From: Aldrovandia affinis
Lineage: Eukaryota > Chordata > Actinopteri > Notacanthiformes > Halosauridae
Direction of reading: 5' to 3'
Assembly: GCA_029706075.1 (NCBI GenBank)
Contig: JAINUG010000137.1
Span: 1,429,501-1,493,500, forward strand
Length of the DNA stretch: 64,000 bases
Shown here: one piece after another, positions 22,993-35,664 of the stretch
Layout of the letters: each line of letters opens with the position of its first letter
How positions within the stretch are numbered: the stretch's first letter is position 1
Made by a program: the position numbers and the translations under genes
The notes under the pieces: model-generated
Database searches by the model: none
What the model was told of the DNA's origin: nothing
Seen by the model: only the letters and a program-made list of their open reading frames with translations

Positions 22993-24095
22993 CAGCTCTG
23001 GAAAACATTAAGAGACCACTGCAAAATGATCAGTTTCTCTGGTTTTACTATTTATAGGTATGTGTTTGAGTAAAAATGAACATTTTTGTTTTATTCTATA
23101 AACCACTGACAACATTTCTCCAGCATTCCAAATAAAAATATTGTCATTTAGAGCATTTATTTGCAGAAAATGACAAATGGTCAAAATAACAAAAATGTTT
23201 TCAGACCTTTAATAATGCAAAGAAAACAAGTTCATATTCATTTTTAAACAACACAATACTAATGTTTTAACTTAGGAAGAGTTCAGAAATCAATATTTGG
23301 TGGAATAACCCTGATTTGCAATCACAGCTTTAATGCAATCACAGCGTCTTGGCATGCTCTCCACCAGTCTTTCACATTGCTGTTGGGTGACTTTATGCCA
23401 TTCCTGGCGCAAAAATTCAAGCAGCTCAGCTTTGTTTGATGGCTTGTGACCATCCATCTTCCTCTTGATCACATTCCAGAGGTTTTCAATGGGGTTCAGG
23501 TCTGGAGATTGGGCTGGCCATGACAGGGTCTTGATCTGGTGGTCCTCCATCCACACCTTGATTGACCTGGCTGTGTGGCATGGAGCATTGTCCTGCTGGA
23601 AAAACCAGTGTTTGGGAACATTGTCAGAGCAGAAGGAAGCAAGTTTTCTTCCAGGATAACCTTGTACGTGGCTTGATTCATGAGTCCTTCACAAAGATAA
23701 ATCTGCCCGATTCCAGCCTTGGTGAAGCACCCCCAGATCATCACCGATCCTCCACCAAATTTCACTGTGGGTGCGAGACACTGTGGCTTGTAGGCCTCTC
23801 CAGGTCTTCGTCTAACCATTAGACGACCAGGTGTCGGGCAAAGCTGAAAATTGGACTCATCAGAGAAGATGACCTTACTCCAGTCCTCTACGGTCCAATC
23901 CTTGTGGTCTTTTGCAAACCTCAGCCGGGCTCTTCTTTGCTTCTCATTGATGAAGGTTCAGGTGATCACCTAATCAGTACTTCATTAAGTAGAATGAGGT
24001 GTGCTTGTGTTGGAATTCAACAGACACTGGAATGGAATGCCTGCCATACATGTAGAGATGCCGATTTAAGAAAAATTTGGAGTGGTCTCTTAATT
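22993..24095 (-). mobile_element. Tc1-like transposon 4, best preserved copy, internally deleted
   Basis: The left terminus CAGCTCTGGAAAACATTAAG follows TA at 22991. The right end keeps GAGTGGTCTCTTAATT near 24080 but then runs into an A/T run and lacks its last bases. On the minus strand the transposase catalytic region spans 23819-23290: MVRRRPGEAYKPQC, FGGGSVMIWGCFTKAG, QQDNAPCHTARS (second aspartate), SWPAQSPDLNPIENLW (glutamate in IEN) and the end VIANQGYSTKY. A one-base shift near 23615 separates two frames. Most of the DNA-binding half is deleted near 23955, so the element cannot move by itself. Confidence 0.92.
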
Positions 24096-25600
24096 AAAAA
24101 AATTTTTTTTTTTATTATTTCCCCCACAAGTCCATCTTCACAGTAGCCAAATTTCAATAGAATTTTAAATAGCTGCAATATTTACTTTTTAGTTAAGTTG
24201 TGTTATATCCACATTAATGAAATATGATATAAGCATATCCACTAGGATGTGCCAAAAAAACACCACAAGTTGTCACATGCATTTGCTCACTTGCTCACTT
24301 GCTCAATTTTGATCCACTTAAGAGATGTTCTTTTTCAGGCATTTGTGACATCAAGATACCTAAACATCCTCTCCTGCTCTTGAATCCCTTTCAGCTAAAC
24401 AACAAGCTGTTAAAGGGGAAACTACTGTCTGAACTGGGTGTTTCTCTGGAAGTTTCTCATAATGGGTAGCTTTCCATATGAGCTCAGTATATACTGTACT
24501 CCTTCCAAAGTGAAAGTCCTTCTCCCTGCCTTCTCCCCCACCTCAACTTTACCTTGGCTTGGTTGACAGCGAGGTCACACCCCCACACTTGTTGCACGTC
24601 ATTGGAATGTTATTGGAATGTTATTGGATATTTGTGGTGTTTATGGAGAATAGTGTTTCTTGCCTTCCTACAGGCCCCGGGGCACCAAAGTGCCAGGCAA
24701 GGCTCCCAATAGGCCTTTAAAATTCTTACTGCTTTTGTCTTCTCATTGAGCTTGGGCTCCAGGCCTTTACATCCCATAATGAATCTCAGCTGGCGTTGTG
24801 CACTTCCTGCCCAACAATTAAAAGCCTTGCATCAAATGGTGCTCCAGTACCGATGATATCAACACCAACACCTATCACTGAAGCATGATTAACTGAAAGA
24901 AACAGTCAGACTTGTTAACTGTATGAAGCTGGCAAATTGTTCCTAACTCCAGTCTATTGCCATAGGGTTTACAGAAAATAATCATTCTTTATAATCTCAC
25001 AGATGCACAATAGGGAAAAATATGTATAAAGCATATAAGTGCTGAAAAAAACTAAACCAGGGGCAGAATAGCACGGAGAATAGAATGCATCAGAGATTAC
25101 GGATTAAGATATGAAAAAAACTGTCCCTAGACAACAATACAACCAAACTGATAGAAGTGTATGAAGAGTTGTTATATGCAGATTGACAAGGCATAATATC
25201 ACCATAAGGACAAATAACCAATCAAAGGGCAATCATAGGAGTAACCATAAGCTAAAAAACCCTCCAAAATCATTCATACCATTGATAGAGATTAGATTAT
25301 TATTATTAATAATAATAATGGTGTCATGCTACTTAGTGAACATTAACATTTTTTAAATCTATTTAAAATAGTTTTACTAACAAACACAAGCAATTCTAAT
25401 CTGTGAATTTTATTGAGGAGGAGATTGAGCATGTGTGTTTTATTTACTACTTTATGTAAAACAGTGTTAAGCATCAACCTCCTTGTATTATTTCTGGATT
25501 CATGAAGTTAATAGGCAACAAATAGCGGGCATCATTGCATTGGTATGGTAAAAGGACGGTATGAAAATCTGGACACTGCCCAACCCTACTCCACAGTGGA
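24096..25600. other. Unassigned AT-rich sequence
   Basis: Short local tandem repeats occur (CTTGCTCA near 24292; ATTGGAATGTT near 24601; ATT/AAT near 25297-25318). No gene or element is recognised. Confidence 0.4.
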
Positions 25601-25609
25601 TGAATACAT

Positions 25610-27365
25610 CCTTACGAGAGATTTTAAGACAAAAGAAGAGACTGTGCAGAGTACAAAATCAATACAATTCGGAGTGAAGGTAGATTACTGTAATATGCGG
25701 GCTAAAGCTAAAATAAATTAAATAAGGGCAGCTAAAAAGATGCAAAATGTAATCCAAAACATTTATTTCAATATTGCAGTAGAAAATGAAAGTTAAGGAA
25801 GAGGTTAAGTGCATTAAGAATAAGGAAGAAGCTTTGCTTTATAATAATAAGGATGTTGCTGATACCCTGAATAGTTACTTTGTTGAGAGCTTTACCAGAG
25901 AAGAGGTTACAGATATGCCTACAAGTTCATCCAGTGTACAGAATGTATTAGATGACATGGGCTAAGGGATGGAGAAGTACTAGAAAAATTACAAAAACTC
26001 AAGACGAATAAGGCAGCAGGCCCAGATGGCATATATCCAACAGTACTCAAGGAGCTTGGGAATATTATTTATAAACCACTGACAGATATATGAATGCAAC
26101 CCCTTAACACTTTAAATATAGTAGATAGGTGGAAGCAAAGTAGTGTACTTCCAATATATAAGAAGGGGGACTGTATTGATCCAGGGAGCTGTAGGCCTGT
26201 CAGTTTAACTTGCATCTCATGTAAAATACTGCAATGTGTTATTAGGGACAAGTTGGAATAAATCATTGAAACTAATAGTATCTTTTGTTGGATAGCGAAC
26301 ATCTTTTTTATGGGAGCCTAATAAACCTCCTGAACCTGGAAGCTACAGAGTGTTCTGAATTGAACCAGGCTTATATAATTTTAATATTATATTGACAAAG
26401 TAACACACAAGAGGCTCATTTTCAAAATGAATTCATTTGGAATTATAGGAGAGGAGTTAATTCAGAGTGGGTTTGAAATTGGCTGCAAAGTAGAATACAG
26501 AGTAACTCAAGGAGGGGTCATATCTGATCAAGGTTCTGTGAGCAGTGAAGTCCTGCAAAGTTCAGTGTTGGGACCTCTGTTTTGCCTTATTTACATAAAT
26601 GCCCTTGATTGGGATGTTAGTAGCAAAATAGTTAAATTTGCAGATGATACAAAACTTTGATTTAGCAAACAGTTAGGAATCTGCTAAGGTAATCCAAGAT
26701 GATTTAAACAAAATCCAGAAGTGGGCTGAAACCTGGCAGATATAGCTAAATGTAAAGTTATGCATGTGGGAAATAAACATTTAAGACAGAAGTATTTTAT
26801 GGGCGGACCAAAATTAGAATGTGTTAAATTTGAAAAAGACTTGGGAGTAGTAGTTGGTCAAAGTCTATCAGGATCTAAGCATTGTACGATGCTGGGATGA
26901 GTATAGATCAAAGGAGGTTATATTGATATTATATAATGCCTTTGTCAGACATAATTTAGAGTTGTGTGTAGTTCTGGGAACCATACTTTAAGAATGATAT
27001 AGGAGCTCTGGACAACAAAGAAGAGCAACTAAACTCGTTGCTGGTATGGAAGGTGCAAGTTACAAGGAAAGACTCAAGATCTTAAGCTATTCAATCTTAA
27101 ATAGAGTCCAGTTAGCCGGAGGACACAGGTGGAAATTATTATTATTTATGATTATTTCTTTGGGTGGGAATTAGTTGAAGATAAATTCCGTACTGATAAC
27201 AGGAAGTTATAAACGTGTGGAATAGCTTGCCAGGTCACATAGTAAATTCAGAGTCTTTTCAAGTCTAGGCTTGATGCTACGCTGGATAGTTTCGAGACTG
27301 TAGGTAAATGATGAGCCTAGATGGGCTGAATGACCTGTTCTTGTTATTTGATATTCTTTAGCTCT
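25610..27365 (+). mobile_element. CR1-clade LINE, decayed ORF2
   Basis: Reading through stops and shifts: NKEEALLYNNKDVADTLNSYF near 25830, LQKLKTNKAAGPDGIYPTVL near 25990, VLPIYKKGD and CRPVSLTCISCKIL near 26150-26230, then a gap where the core RT motifs are scrambled. VLGPLFCLIYINALDWDVSS and VKFADDTKL, with the catalytic ADD, lie near 26565-26657. The C-terminal region has EKDLGVVVGQSL, an RRATKLVAGMEG-like stretch and a WNSLPGHIV-like stretch. The 3' end GATGGGCTGAATGACCTGTT at 27317 is typical of fish CR1/L3 elements. The endonuclease is missing. Confidence 0.85.
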
Positions 27366-29579
27366 TGTTCTTACATTACACACTTCATTTCATCCAAATT
27401 ATTAGAAATATCTTATACTTTTTCAAATAAGAGTTTAATTACCTTGTTGATTAAGGGAAGCAACCTGTACATGCTTCAATGGCTATACAAATATAATATA
27501 ATTTATTAATATAAAATAAATAAAACTTGATTTGTCCAAATAAGTTTTAAATCAAGTGCCCGTTCATCACTCGTGTGTTAGAGAAGAATGTTTTGTGATG
27601 ACATGAGATGAAGCGTAAACATGTGCAAGGAAATTGAGCTTCCTCCACTTAAAACTGTTTTTCAGTGTGCATGTCCTCTAAACTGAAAGATTTCGATGGT
27701 TGACGAGTGACACCATGGTCCTGAGCAGGGCAGCCCTGTGAGAATCATTTATTTATTTCCCCAATTCCTGTCTGTCTTTTGATCTCAGTGTGATATACTG
27801 TGATACCCACACCCTGTTGTAACATGTAAACATTTACAAGCAGATGTTCCCCGTCATGAAATCTGCCGTGAGAAGATGGCAAACCAATTACCCAGGAGCC
27901 AGTACTATTAAGGTTCTTAAGTTTGAGTAGAAGCAGATGTTTATTTACCAGCATGGCATAGTACATGTGATTTTGCCACTTGGATATGTGTTCTAATTTC
28001 TTTGCCCTTGAGTGTAAGTAAGTAAAGGCTTTCAGTTCTATTAATGTCATGGTTGAAACATGACCCCCGAAGGAATAGATCAACAGGCCAGAGACTTTAG
28101 CACTGCACGGAGACTGCAACACCGAGAGACTGCTCCCAAATCACAGTTTTCCGACGACAAATAATTTGTGACCGGTGAGATTTTTGGTATTGTGCTAACT
28201 TTCCTGAAATGCAAGTTACTTTCAGGGCTGATCCATACATTGTTGTACATTCACATTTACATTTAGTAGTACTGATTATGAGTACTGATGGTGTCAGAAC
28301 TTAAACCAAACTAGGTGATCACATAGAAGAAAAGATGTGTGGCAACATCAGGGTATGGAAACCACCATTGACAATAAAAATAATATATACATGCACAAAT
28401 ATCATAATCCATATTAGTACATGCAATTAGAGCTTACAGCCTTTTTATCCAGGTCTTGACTGTTTTGTTAAAATCATTTTAGCTGTATCAGTTTTATATA
28501 ATATGTTATGCTCCTTAATCGTGTTGCCTACTTTACATTTTTACACACTGATATGAAGCATTTTTGACGGTGTCAATGTAAAATGTGTCAATTTGTGGAA
28601 CTGCTTGCCAGGTTATGTCTGGGCTAGATGAGAGGCCAGTTTGAATTTAAAAAACCACTGAACATAAGATTGATTATATTTTGAATTAATTGGTAGTATT
28701 ACCAATTGAGATAGTTTTTACTTGGTTATTAATGGAAGATTACAGTGAAGTGGAATGAAATATGAGTTTGTTCACGAGGCTTAATAAGATCAGATGTTAA
28801 TGTTTTTTCAAATACCTGATAAAATATATGATTACATTTATAAACAGAAAATATTGAACTAGTTATTAATTGGTGACGTCATGTGCCACCATGTGACTTC
28901 TTGTCTGAGAACCTGTAAATGGGAGTCAAGTCAATGGTGCTGATGTTTACAGTGGAGAAAACAAAACCTTGGTGGTCATTTTTGAAAAAATGTTAAATGT
29001 AATTTGCAAGTTGTCCCACCATGCAGTCGTTTAAGATTAATTAAATAAATTGGGGTTGCTTCTTGATTGAAGCAATAGTGTCTTGTAAAGTTTAATGAGA
29101 ATTGTGATTTTTAGACACTATTTATTGATTCTTCATTGATGGAATTGTAATAGCTCTGCAGTTAATGAAGATTTGAAGAAGCATACAAAACATACAAAGA
29201 ACTCCCAAAATACATTGTATGGCTGAATGCCATACTTTTCTTGAAATAGATGAACTTACAATAGTGTACAGTAACAAGAAAATTGACCTGTTCTCCCGAG
29301 TGTGTTGAGTGTAAACGTATATTTAGCAACTTGACTGCTTGCGCACTCTCGTAAACATCAGTGTGATGGCTTGGTTGCTTCAATTGTGGGAATTTACAGA
29401 TGGCGTTCAGGGAGTTCAGTTCCCACATTTGCTTTGGGGTCACACATGTTGACCACTCAACATCTGCCTTTCTGTGTGGGAGGGGGGTACTGCTGGACTC
29501 CGTACTCCAGTACTTCACTTTTTGACTTTATGTCTGTTGTGACCTGAGATACTGTGTAATGTTGCTTATGGAATGTTTT
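27366..29579. other. Unassigned AT-rich sequence
   Basis: Minus-strand ORFs at 27745-28122 (125 codons) and 29162-29518 (118 codons) show no recognisable domain. TTTGTGGAACTGCTTGCCAG near 28592 could be a scrap of a LINE C-terminus, but the match is short. Confidence 0.35.
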
Positions 29580-29948
29580 ATGTTTTTAAAATTTATTTTT
29601 ATGTTTTGTTTCAGATTTTTTTCCCACGCTTTTCTCCCATTTTGGTAGCTGATTCTACCTTCTATTTCTTTTAGATTTACCCTCCCCCACAAACTCACCG
29701 AGTTGGGTTAACGTTCGCCTCCGAGACGGAACTCGCCCAATCCTGTTCATGAGGTCGCCCTACCGCTCCTCGGCGAGCTCGTGCCAACTCTCTCCCCCCC
29801 TCCCCCTTTGGCAAACAGCCAAACGCCGCCCCACCAGCGCTAGTCTGGTACAGTCGGGTTTTGAACCGCGACCGTGATAGGCAGCTCGCACTCCTAAAGG
29901 ACCAGCGAATGCGGGTGCGTTAGACCGCTACGCTATCGGAGGCTCCCA
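29580..29948 (-). mobile_element. SINE-A-like copy
   Basis: On the minus strand: head TAGCGTAGCGGTCTAACGC (box A), GCGGTTCAAAACCCGACTG (box B), a body containing GGGGGGAGAGAGTTGGCACG, and a tail with CCAAAATGGGAGAAAAGCGT and an A-rich 3' end. It diverges from the 34671 copy in the middle. Flanking duplication is unclear. Confidence 0.8.
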
Positions 29949-30079
29949 CTAGGTATGTTTCAATGCCTTGCATTGATATAGCTTTAAAGCTCTGGTCTAG
30001 GTAAAGTTGTGAGTGGAACCAGTCTACCATATCGAAAAGCTAAATTGTCATAGTAAGATACTTAAAATAAATCCTGCAT

Positions 30080-30380
30080 ATCCAACCCAGACCGCAGGTA
30101 TGTCAGATAGCTTAAGTGAGATAATTGGGGGGCTGCTGGCTGGCACTGCTTTAGTGTGTGGATTGGTCCCAATGTCTGGTATTGAATCGAGACTGTGCCA
30201 GTGCACACTGTAGCCAGCAGGCCGCGGGGCTTTGCATAATTGGCAGTAGCCTCACCCAGGGAGGGAAGGGTTCAGTCCTGTTTTCCGTGTCTTGTCACAC
30301 ACACCAGCGACCCCCGCTGACTGGTTATTTGAGCGCCCCTTCAGCTGCACGTGAAGTGTCTGAAAAAATCAAACGTTGTT
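30080..30380 (+). mobile_element. SINE-R copy, plus strand
   Basis: Reverse-orientation relative of the copies at 1556 and 15660. It has a box-B-like GGTATTGAATCGAGACTGTG near 30178, then GGGGCTTTGCATAATTGGCA, CACCCAGGGAGGGAAGGGTT and GGTTATTTGAGCGCCCCTTC. The ORFs here come from the repeat. Confidence 0.5.
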
Positions 30381-30390
30381 ACAACGTTGG

Positions 30391-30574
30391 ATAGAAATTC
30401 TTCACCAAGGATGAAGGTGATCTCTCAGAATGGCTTTATATTTACGAGCATTTACCTTGCCCTCTAAGGGTTTGTGTGGCCCTAAACCATGCCAGGAAAA
30501 TGCACCCCACACCATAACAGAGCTGCCAGAACCCTTAATTTACTCAAATGTTTCCATTACTTTGGCAGTTACCT
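30391..30574 (-). mobile_element. Tc1-like fragment 5, one end
   Basis: GAAATTCTTCACCAAGGATG, GATCTCTCAGAATGGCTTTA and the terminus ACTTTGGCAGTTACCTG match the right part of the element at 39400-40102 (same spacing and end). The rest of the element is missing. Confidence 0.7.
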
Positions 30575-31766
30575 GTATGTTCATGATATACTTACAGTGA
30601 TTTGCTTGCAGACTGTTTAATTGTTTATTTTTTAAAGGAATTATGACACCTACATTTTGATATGTCATTTTACTTATCGATAACAGTGAATTGATCGATA
30701 ATTGTCAATTTACTGATAGACAATTACCTTATGTCCGTAGTCTTACCTTATGTCATTATTTCTTAAGAAGCACATTTTGTCATTGTGCATGCATTGTCAT
30801 TTGAGCTGTTATTATATGGTAGGGAGAACATATTATTCTATGTATAATATGTTATTCTATAGTAGGGAGGACATCCAAATGTTGTTGGATAATCTGATGT
30901 ACAGAGATATACAGGGTTCTCCTGTATTTTGTAAAGGTCATTTTGCCTGCTCTTGACACCTCAGGAAAATTGTGTGTTAATTTTATTGCATTGGAAGAGA
31001 AGTTGCTCATATGAATGGTGTGCAGCAGGCAAAAACACTTGTGCCCAGTTTCCTTCATGTAAGTGCTGAAGCACACTGTTTGGAGAACATTCATCTTAAT
31101 CCATAGTGGAAGCAACACTTCCTGAAGTTAGCTGCCAGTATGAAAAGAAAGATTCAATGAAATGAAAGAATATTTAGAACAACTCCAGGTTGCCTGAGGT
31201 TAACTTCTAACATGCCACAGAAATGTTTTTTGATGCCTCGTAGCGCTTATCTAAGGCACATCAGATGGGAATGTAAGCAAGAATGTAATTACAAGAATGT
31301 ATTTCAGGAAAAGGTTTGTCAAGAAGCTATCTGTCTTTTGACGTTGACGTTTAAATCCAAGAAAGGTATTTGGTTTGATGAAGTAAACACTTCATCTGGT
31401 CACTGGGTGTGTGTTATGTGTGTGCATGGTGCATGTGTTCTCGTTTACCTGTCCAACAGAGAATTAACTTGTCCTTACGTATCCAGGAAGTGGGGACCAA
31501 GTCATCCATTTTCATTTCAGTGTCTCCACTTGGCAAATGCTTTAAGTCCTGTTTAAATGATGCCCAAACCCCCCCCCCCCAAAAAGTAGTACTTTGTGTG
31601 TGTTAGTAGAGCTGTAGGCTGGAGATTCACTAAGACGTGTGCACTTAACACTCCTTTGGTGTTAATGGGCAGGAGCCCCAGGCAGGTTTTCAGACTGTAG
31701 GGGAGCCGTCTGACAAGCACGCTGCTGAATGAGTCAACCTCTCCAAATGCACAAATATTTACCTCA
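30575..31766. other. Unassigned sequence
   Basis: No supported feature. The 114-codon ORF at 31212-31556 crosses a TG-rich stretch and shows no domain. A C run is at 31570-31580. Confidence 0.35.
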
Positions 31767-31768
31767 TA

Positions 31769-32704
31769 CAGGCAGTCCCCGGGTTACGGACGAGATCTGT
31801 TCTTACGTCTGTCTTTAAGTTGAATTTGTATGTAAGTCGGAACAGGTACATACAGTTCTTATTAATCGTCACTTAGTCAAATGTCTGTCTTAGTATAGTA
31901 TTTATTTTACCTTTCTGTGCATAAAAACCTCTAAATACAATAAAACATCTTAAACATAACATTCAGTACATAATACTACTTCAGTAATAACAATACTGTA
32001 ATATTAATAATAATAATACAGTAATAATCAACCCATGTTGCTGTGCATGAAGATAATCACACTCCCTATAGTGCTTGGGTGGCTCAGACCGTGTCGACTC
32101 CTGCGGGTGAGCATGCTCCTGGGCCTTGCTCCTTCCTCCCCCCCTTCTTGCCTGTTCTAGTAAGGGAAGTAGTACCTCTCCTTTTCAGTTAGTCCCTTTT
32201 CTTTCTTTTTTTAATACATTTATTTCAAATTTGGTTGCCAATTATACCCTCTATTTATCTCAATTCCCCCTCCCCCACGAGTCCTCTGCCCGTCCTCCGG
32301 GGTGAGACATTATCCCGGCCCGTCCTCCGGGCCGAATTTATCCGCCTCTTCTGAGACGGAATTCTGCCACGGACGCCTTTTTCCTGCTCCTCGACGGACT
32401 CGTGCCGGCTCACCCTCCCCCCTCCCCCGGAGGCGGACAGCCAAACACCGCCTCCGATCAGGGCTGATGACCAGGGCTGGTCTGGTAGAGACGCGGGATT
32501 CGAACCACGACCCTGACAGGCAGCGCACACCACACCGGACCAGCCACTGCGTGACTTGGTAATAATCGTGGCATTCATCGGGGCATGGCCTTTCACATGC
32601 TCCATTATTCTCCCTTTTTTTTCAAACACAATAGGCCTTATGACAGTCCGTTCGTAAGTACGAGTTGTCCGTAAGCCGGACGTTCGCAATCCGGGGACTG
32701 CCTG
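31769..32704. mobile_element. TA-flanked DNA transposon with an inserted SINE
   Basis: The left end CAGGCAGTCCCCGGGTTACG and the complement of the right end CAGGCAGTCCCCGGATTGCG form terminal inverted repeats, each bounded by TA (31767-31768 and 32705-32706). TA duplication and short termini fit the Tc1/mariner/pogo superfamily. The left subterminal also has AAGTTGAATTTGTATGTAAG. There is no transposase; about 360 bp of the interior is a SINE-A copy. Without it the element is about 0.57 kb, a non-autonomous copy. Confidence 0.8.
32205..32557 (-). mobile_element. SINE-A with altered head, inside a DNA transposon
   Basis: On the minus strand the head GTCACGCAGTGGCTGGTCCG differs from other copies, but GTGGTGTGCGCTGCC, box B (GTGGTTCGAATCCCGCG), the GGAGGCGGTGTTTGGCTG body and the tail with GGCAACCAAATTTGAAATAA are those of SINE-A. 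The 144-codon minus-strand ORF is repeat-derived. Confidence 0.82.
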
Positions 32705-32706
32705 TA

Positions 32707-34658
32707 ATTAGTTATAATATTAATTAAATACACATATTTACTTTGTAATTTATATAGTAATACTTTTACTATTTAATAAGTACACAAAGAATGTTTGTAT
32801 TACTAATTTGGCAGATGCTTTAATCTAGTAGGAATGGGAATGTGAAATTATTTAAATTATTATTGAGCACTCGCAACAAAATGTAACATCAGAATATCTC
32901 ATGCATGTACATTATGTAAATTAGCCAACAAAAAAACAAGTGTAATTTGAAAATAGTTTATTGAACATGAGAAGGGGCACATTAATTCGCATGTCTGAAT
33001 TCAAGTATTGTTTGAATTTACGCCAGAATATAAGTAACTAACGTTAGAGAGGAGATCGTATTGGCGGCACATTGCACCCTCAGCAAATTGAAAAATCATA
33101 TGTAATTGACAAGAGAAACGGAAACACAGCTGGCATCTTAATACATCTAAAGTTATATGTGACACAATCTTAATTTTAATTTATATGATAGAATAGAACA
33201 GGGATATCAGATTCCAGTTCTGGAATATTACGGATTGTAACATTATAATGAATGATGTGATACACGTACCTTAACGATTTGATAAGCTATTTCGTGTGTG
33301 CAGTTGTTACGCACTCTTGTTTCTTATATTTGTATGTTGGACATGACCTATTCCAGGACCTTGTTCCATGCTTTAGAAAAATGCTTCAGCAGCAACACAA
33401 GTAAACTTACTTGTCAAGCCAAGAAACCACTAATGTTACGTTTAGTTTACGTTTATTTAAGCATGCAAAACAGTGTTGAAATGTTTTTTTTATGGTTTCC
33501 GCTGACATACATTTTAATCTGTGAGATTGACAGACCGCAGACCGGTTGCAAGTGATCTGTCACTGTCAGTCATTTTGTGTCAATCTTTCTGTTCTGCTAT
33601 GACATGTTTGTATTGAGGCAAACTTGGGGGGGTGACACTTTGCTTTTGCACATACATGCTAAATACCATTTGGGTTTAATGAATTATTTGCAACAACGTA
33701 TGTGTAGGGTTAGCCGTAGACATGCAGTTGGAAACAGAGCACATGGACACCGTTGAAGAGATTCATATTAAAACATTTGTCGTGTCATCAGTGAATTTAA
33801 TTTCCCAGCCTCCTGAGATCAGTCAGTCGGTTGCATCGGTGTTGTTCTGCAATCACAATACCCAAGCATAGTGTGTGTATGTAGAAAAACAATGTCCCTA
33901 CCTCAGAGAAGATCAAGACCACAACTATGTGGAGATATCAATTCCATTTCAGGTTAGCCTAACTTGAAATGGATCCCGTGTGCTTTTTTTTACAGGATGA
34001 CGGCTTAGCTCTAAATCTTCAAAAACTTTAAATCCTTTAACAATGACCTGGAATGTGCTCTTTTCTGAAATGAGCCTAAGTGCAGGTGCTGGGCAAGCTG
34101 CACCTCCTTTGACGTGTGGCTTCAGTGTCATGGCTCGTGGCTTGAAACCCATTTGGGGTGTCCTTCTGTCTTACCTGCTGCTGTGAAAGTGAATGTGTTC
34201 CATCTGTTTTTCACCACTGGCACATTCCAAGACATCATGTAGGGGTCACCTACAGGCATGTCCAAATAGGTCCTGTCTTACATCTAACTCGCACTATGTG
34301 ACTAGGGTCAGTCAGAAAAGCTCCTGCTTAAGGTTTCCTCTTTCCTCGAATACCAACTGGGCAAGAACAAACTAGCAAGCAACAACAGGTTTCCAGGCAA
34401 GGATGGAATCCTTACTGTCTGTTATTGTCTGGAATCCTTTGTTACACCATTATCAACAGTGCCAGTGATATGAACTGGAATGGAATGGATCTTACACGCT
34501 GAATGCGCAATGGCACAATTGCAGCCGGAGAGAAACACGCAGAAGTGCCAAAGTTAAAATTATTACATATCATAGACGCGCTTGATGACTGACTGAACAC
34601 TGCCGAATGGAGAAGCACAGAGTATATTAACAAGATGGCGGACAGTCTGCCGATAGAA
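32707..34658. other. Unassigned sequence
   Basis: No gene or element recognised. Composition is mixed and the ORFs are short. Confidence 0.4.
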
Positions 34659-34670
34659 AAGTCTGAAAGC

Positions 34671-35033
34671 GGCCTGGCGGATGGCGCAGCGGTCTAACGC
34701 ACCACGCTTCGGAGTGGTGTGCGCTGCCCGTCAGGGACGCGGATCGAAACCCGCGTCTCTACCAGACCGGCCCTGGTCGTCAGCCCCGATCGGAGGCGGC
34801 ATTTGGCTGAGAGCCGGCACGAGTTCGTCGAGGAGAAGGTTAAGGAGTCCGTGGAAGACTTCCTGTCTCGAAAGAGGCGGGAACACTCAACCAGGAATGT
34901 GTGTCTCGATCCCGGAGGACGGGCGACGGACCCGTGAGGGTGGGGAATTGAAGTAAATAGAGGGTTTAATTGGCAACCAAATTGGGAGAAAAACGGGGAA
35001 AAATCTGAAATAAATGTATAATTTTTTTTTTTT
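34671..35033 (+). mobile_element. SINE-A, complete with target duplication
   Basis: Flanked by a perfect 12-bp repeat, AAGTCTGAAAGC, at 34659-34670 and 35034-35045. The head carries box A (TGGCGCAGCGGTCTAACGC) and a box-B-like GCGGATCGAAACCCGCG, followed by a GC-rich body (GATCGGAGGCGGCATTTGGC, GGCACGAGTTCGTCGAGG) and a 3' domain with GGCAACCAAATTGGGAGAAA plus a T/A-rich tail. This is the reference copy for the family in this window. Confidence 0.92.
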
Positions 35034-35045
35034 AAGTCTGAAAGC

Positions 35046-35484
35046 TAACTTAAAAAATATAGTACTTATCTTTGACTTATCCTGAGATTAGCTAGCTCAA
35101 CCATGTGCTCACACATAACTGGTTGGAAGAGTCAAATATCACTTAAATAGAAAGTTATCTGTGGATGTTTCTTTCTGTGTGATAGAAAATGCTTTTGAAT
35201 GGCTTTTTGTGCGTATGTGCAGTTGGTCTGGAAGGGGCATAAGGGAGACCTATTCTATGAATGTACAGGTAGGTTAGGATGCAAAGTGCCACGTAACCAA
35301 CCATTTTTCATGGGTCCTCATCCTGGCAATCTCTTTTACCTGTTTACCTCTACAGCAGTGACCATCTGAACGGGGCACTGCTATGGAACACTGAAGATTT
35401 TGCTGATGATTTGATGCATCTACCCCCAGCTCTAATATGCTTTGAAACACATGAAGTCAATGGCATGTTGTGCCATTATAATAT
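35046..35484. other. Unassigned sequence
   Basis: Nothing recognised. Confidence 0.4.
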
Positions 35485-35600
35485 AATAAACTTTATTTAC
35501 ATAGCACATTTCATACAGAAATGCAGCTCAAAGTGCTTTACAGAGTGCACCAAAAAAAAAGTTAAAAAAATATAGTCGTAAGCAGAAATGAACAGGGCCC
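35485..35600 (-). mobile_element. LINE (L2-like) 3' end
   Basis: On the minus strand CTCTGTAAAGCACTTTGAGC leads to AAATGTGCTATGTAAATAAA and TTTATTATATT. This matches the logic of the L2 3' end at 5127-5210. Only the last 100 or so bases are present. Confidence 0.65.
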
Positions 35601-35664
35601 AAGCAAAATGTGCTAGTCATTGCTTATTGGATGAAGCTGAGGAAGGCATTAGCAAGAAAGTAAG

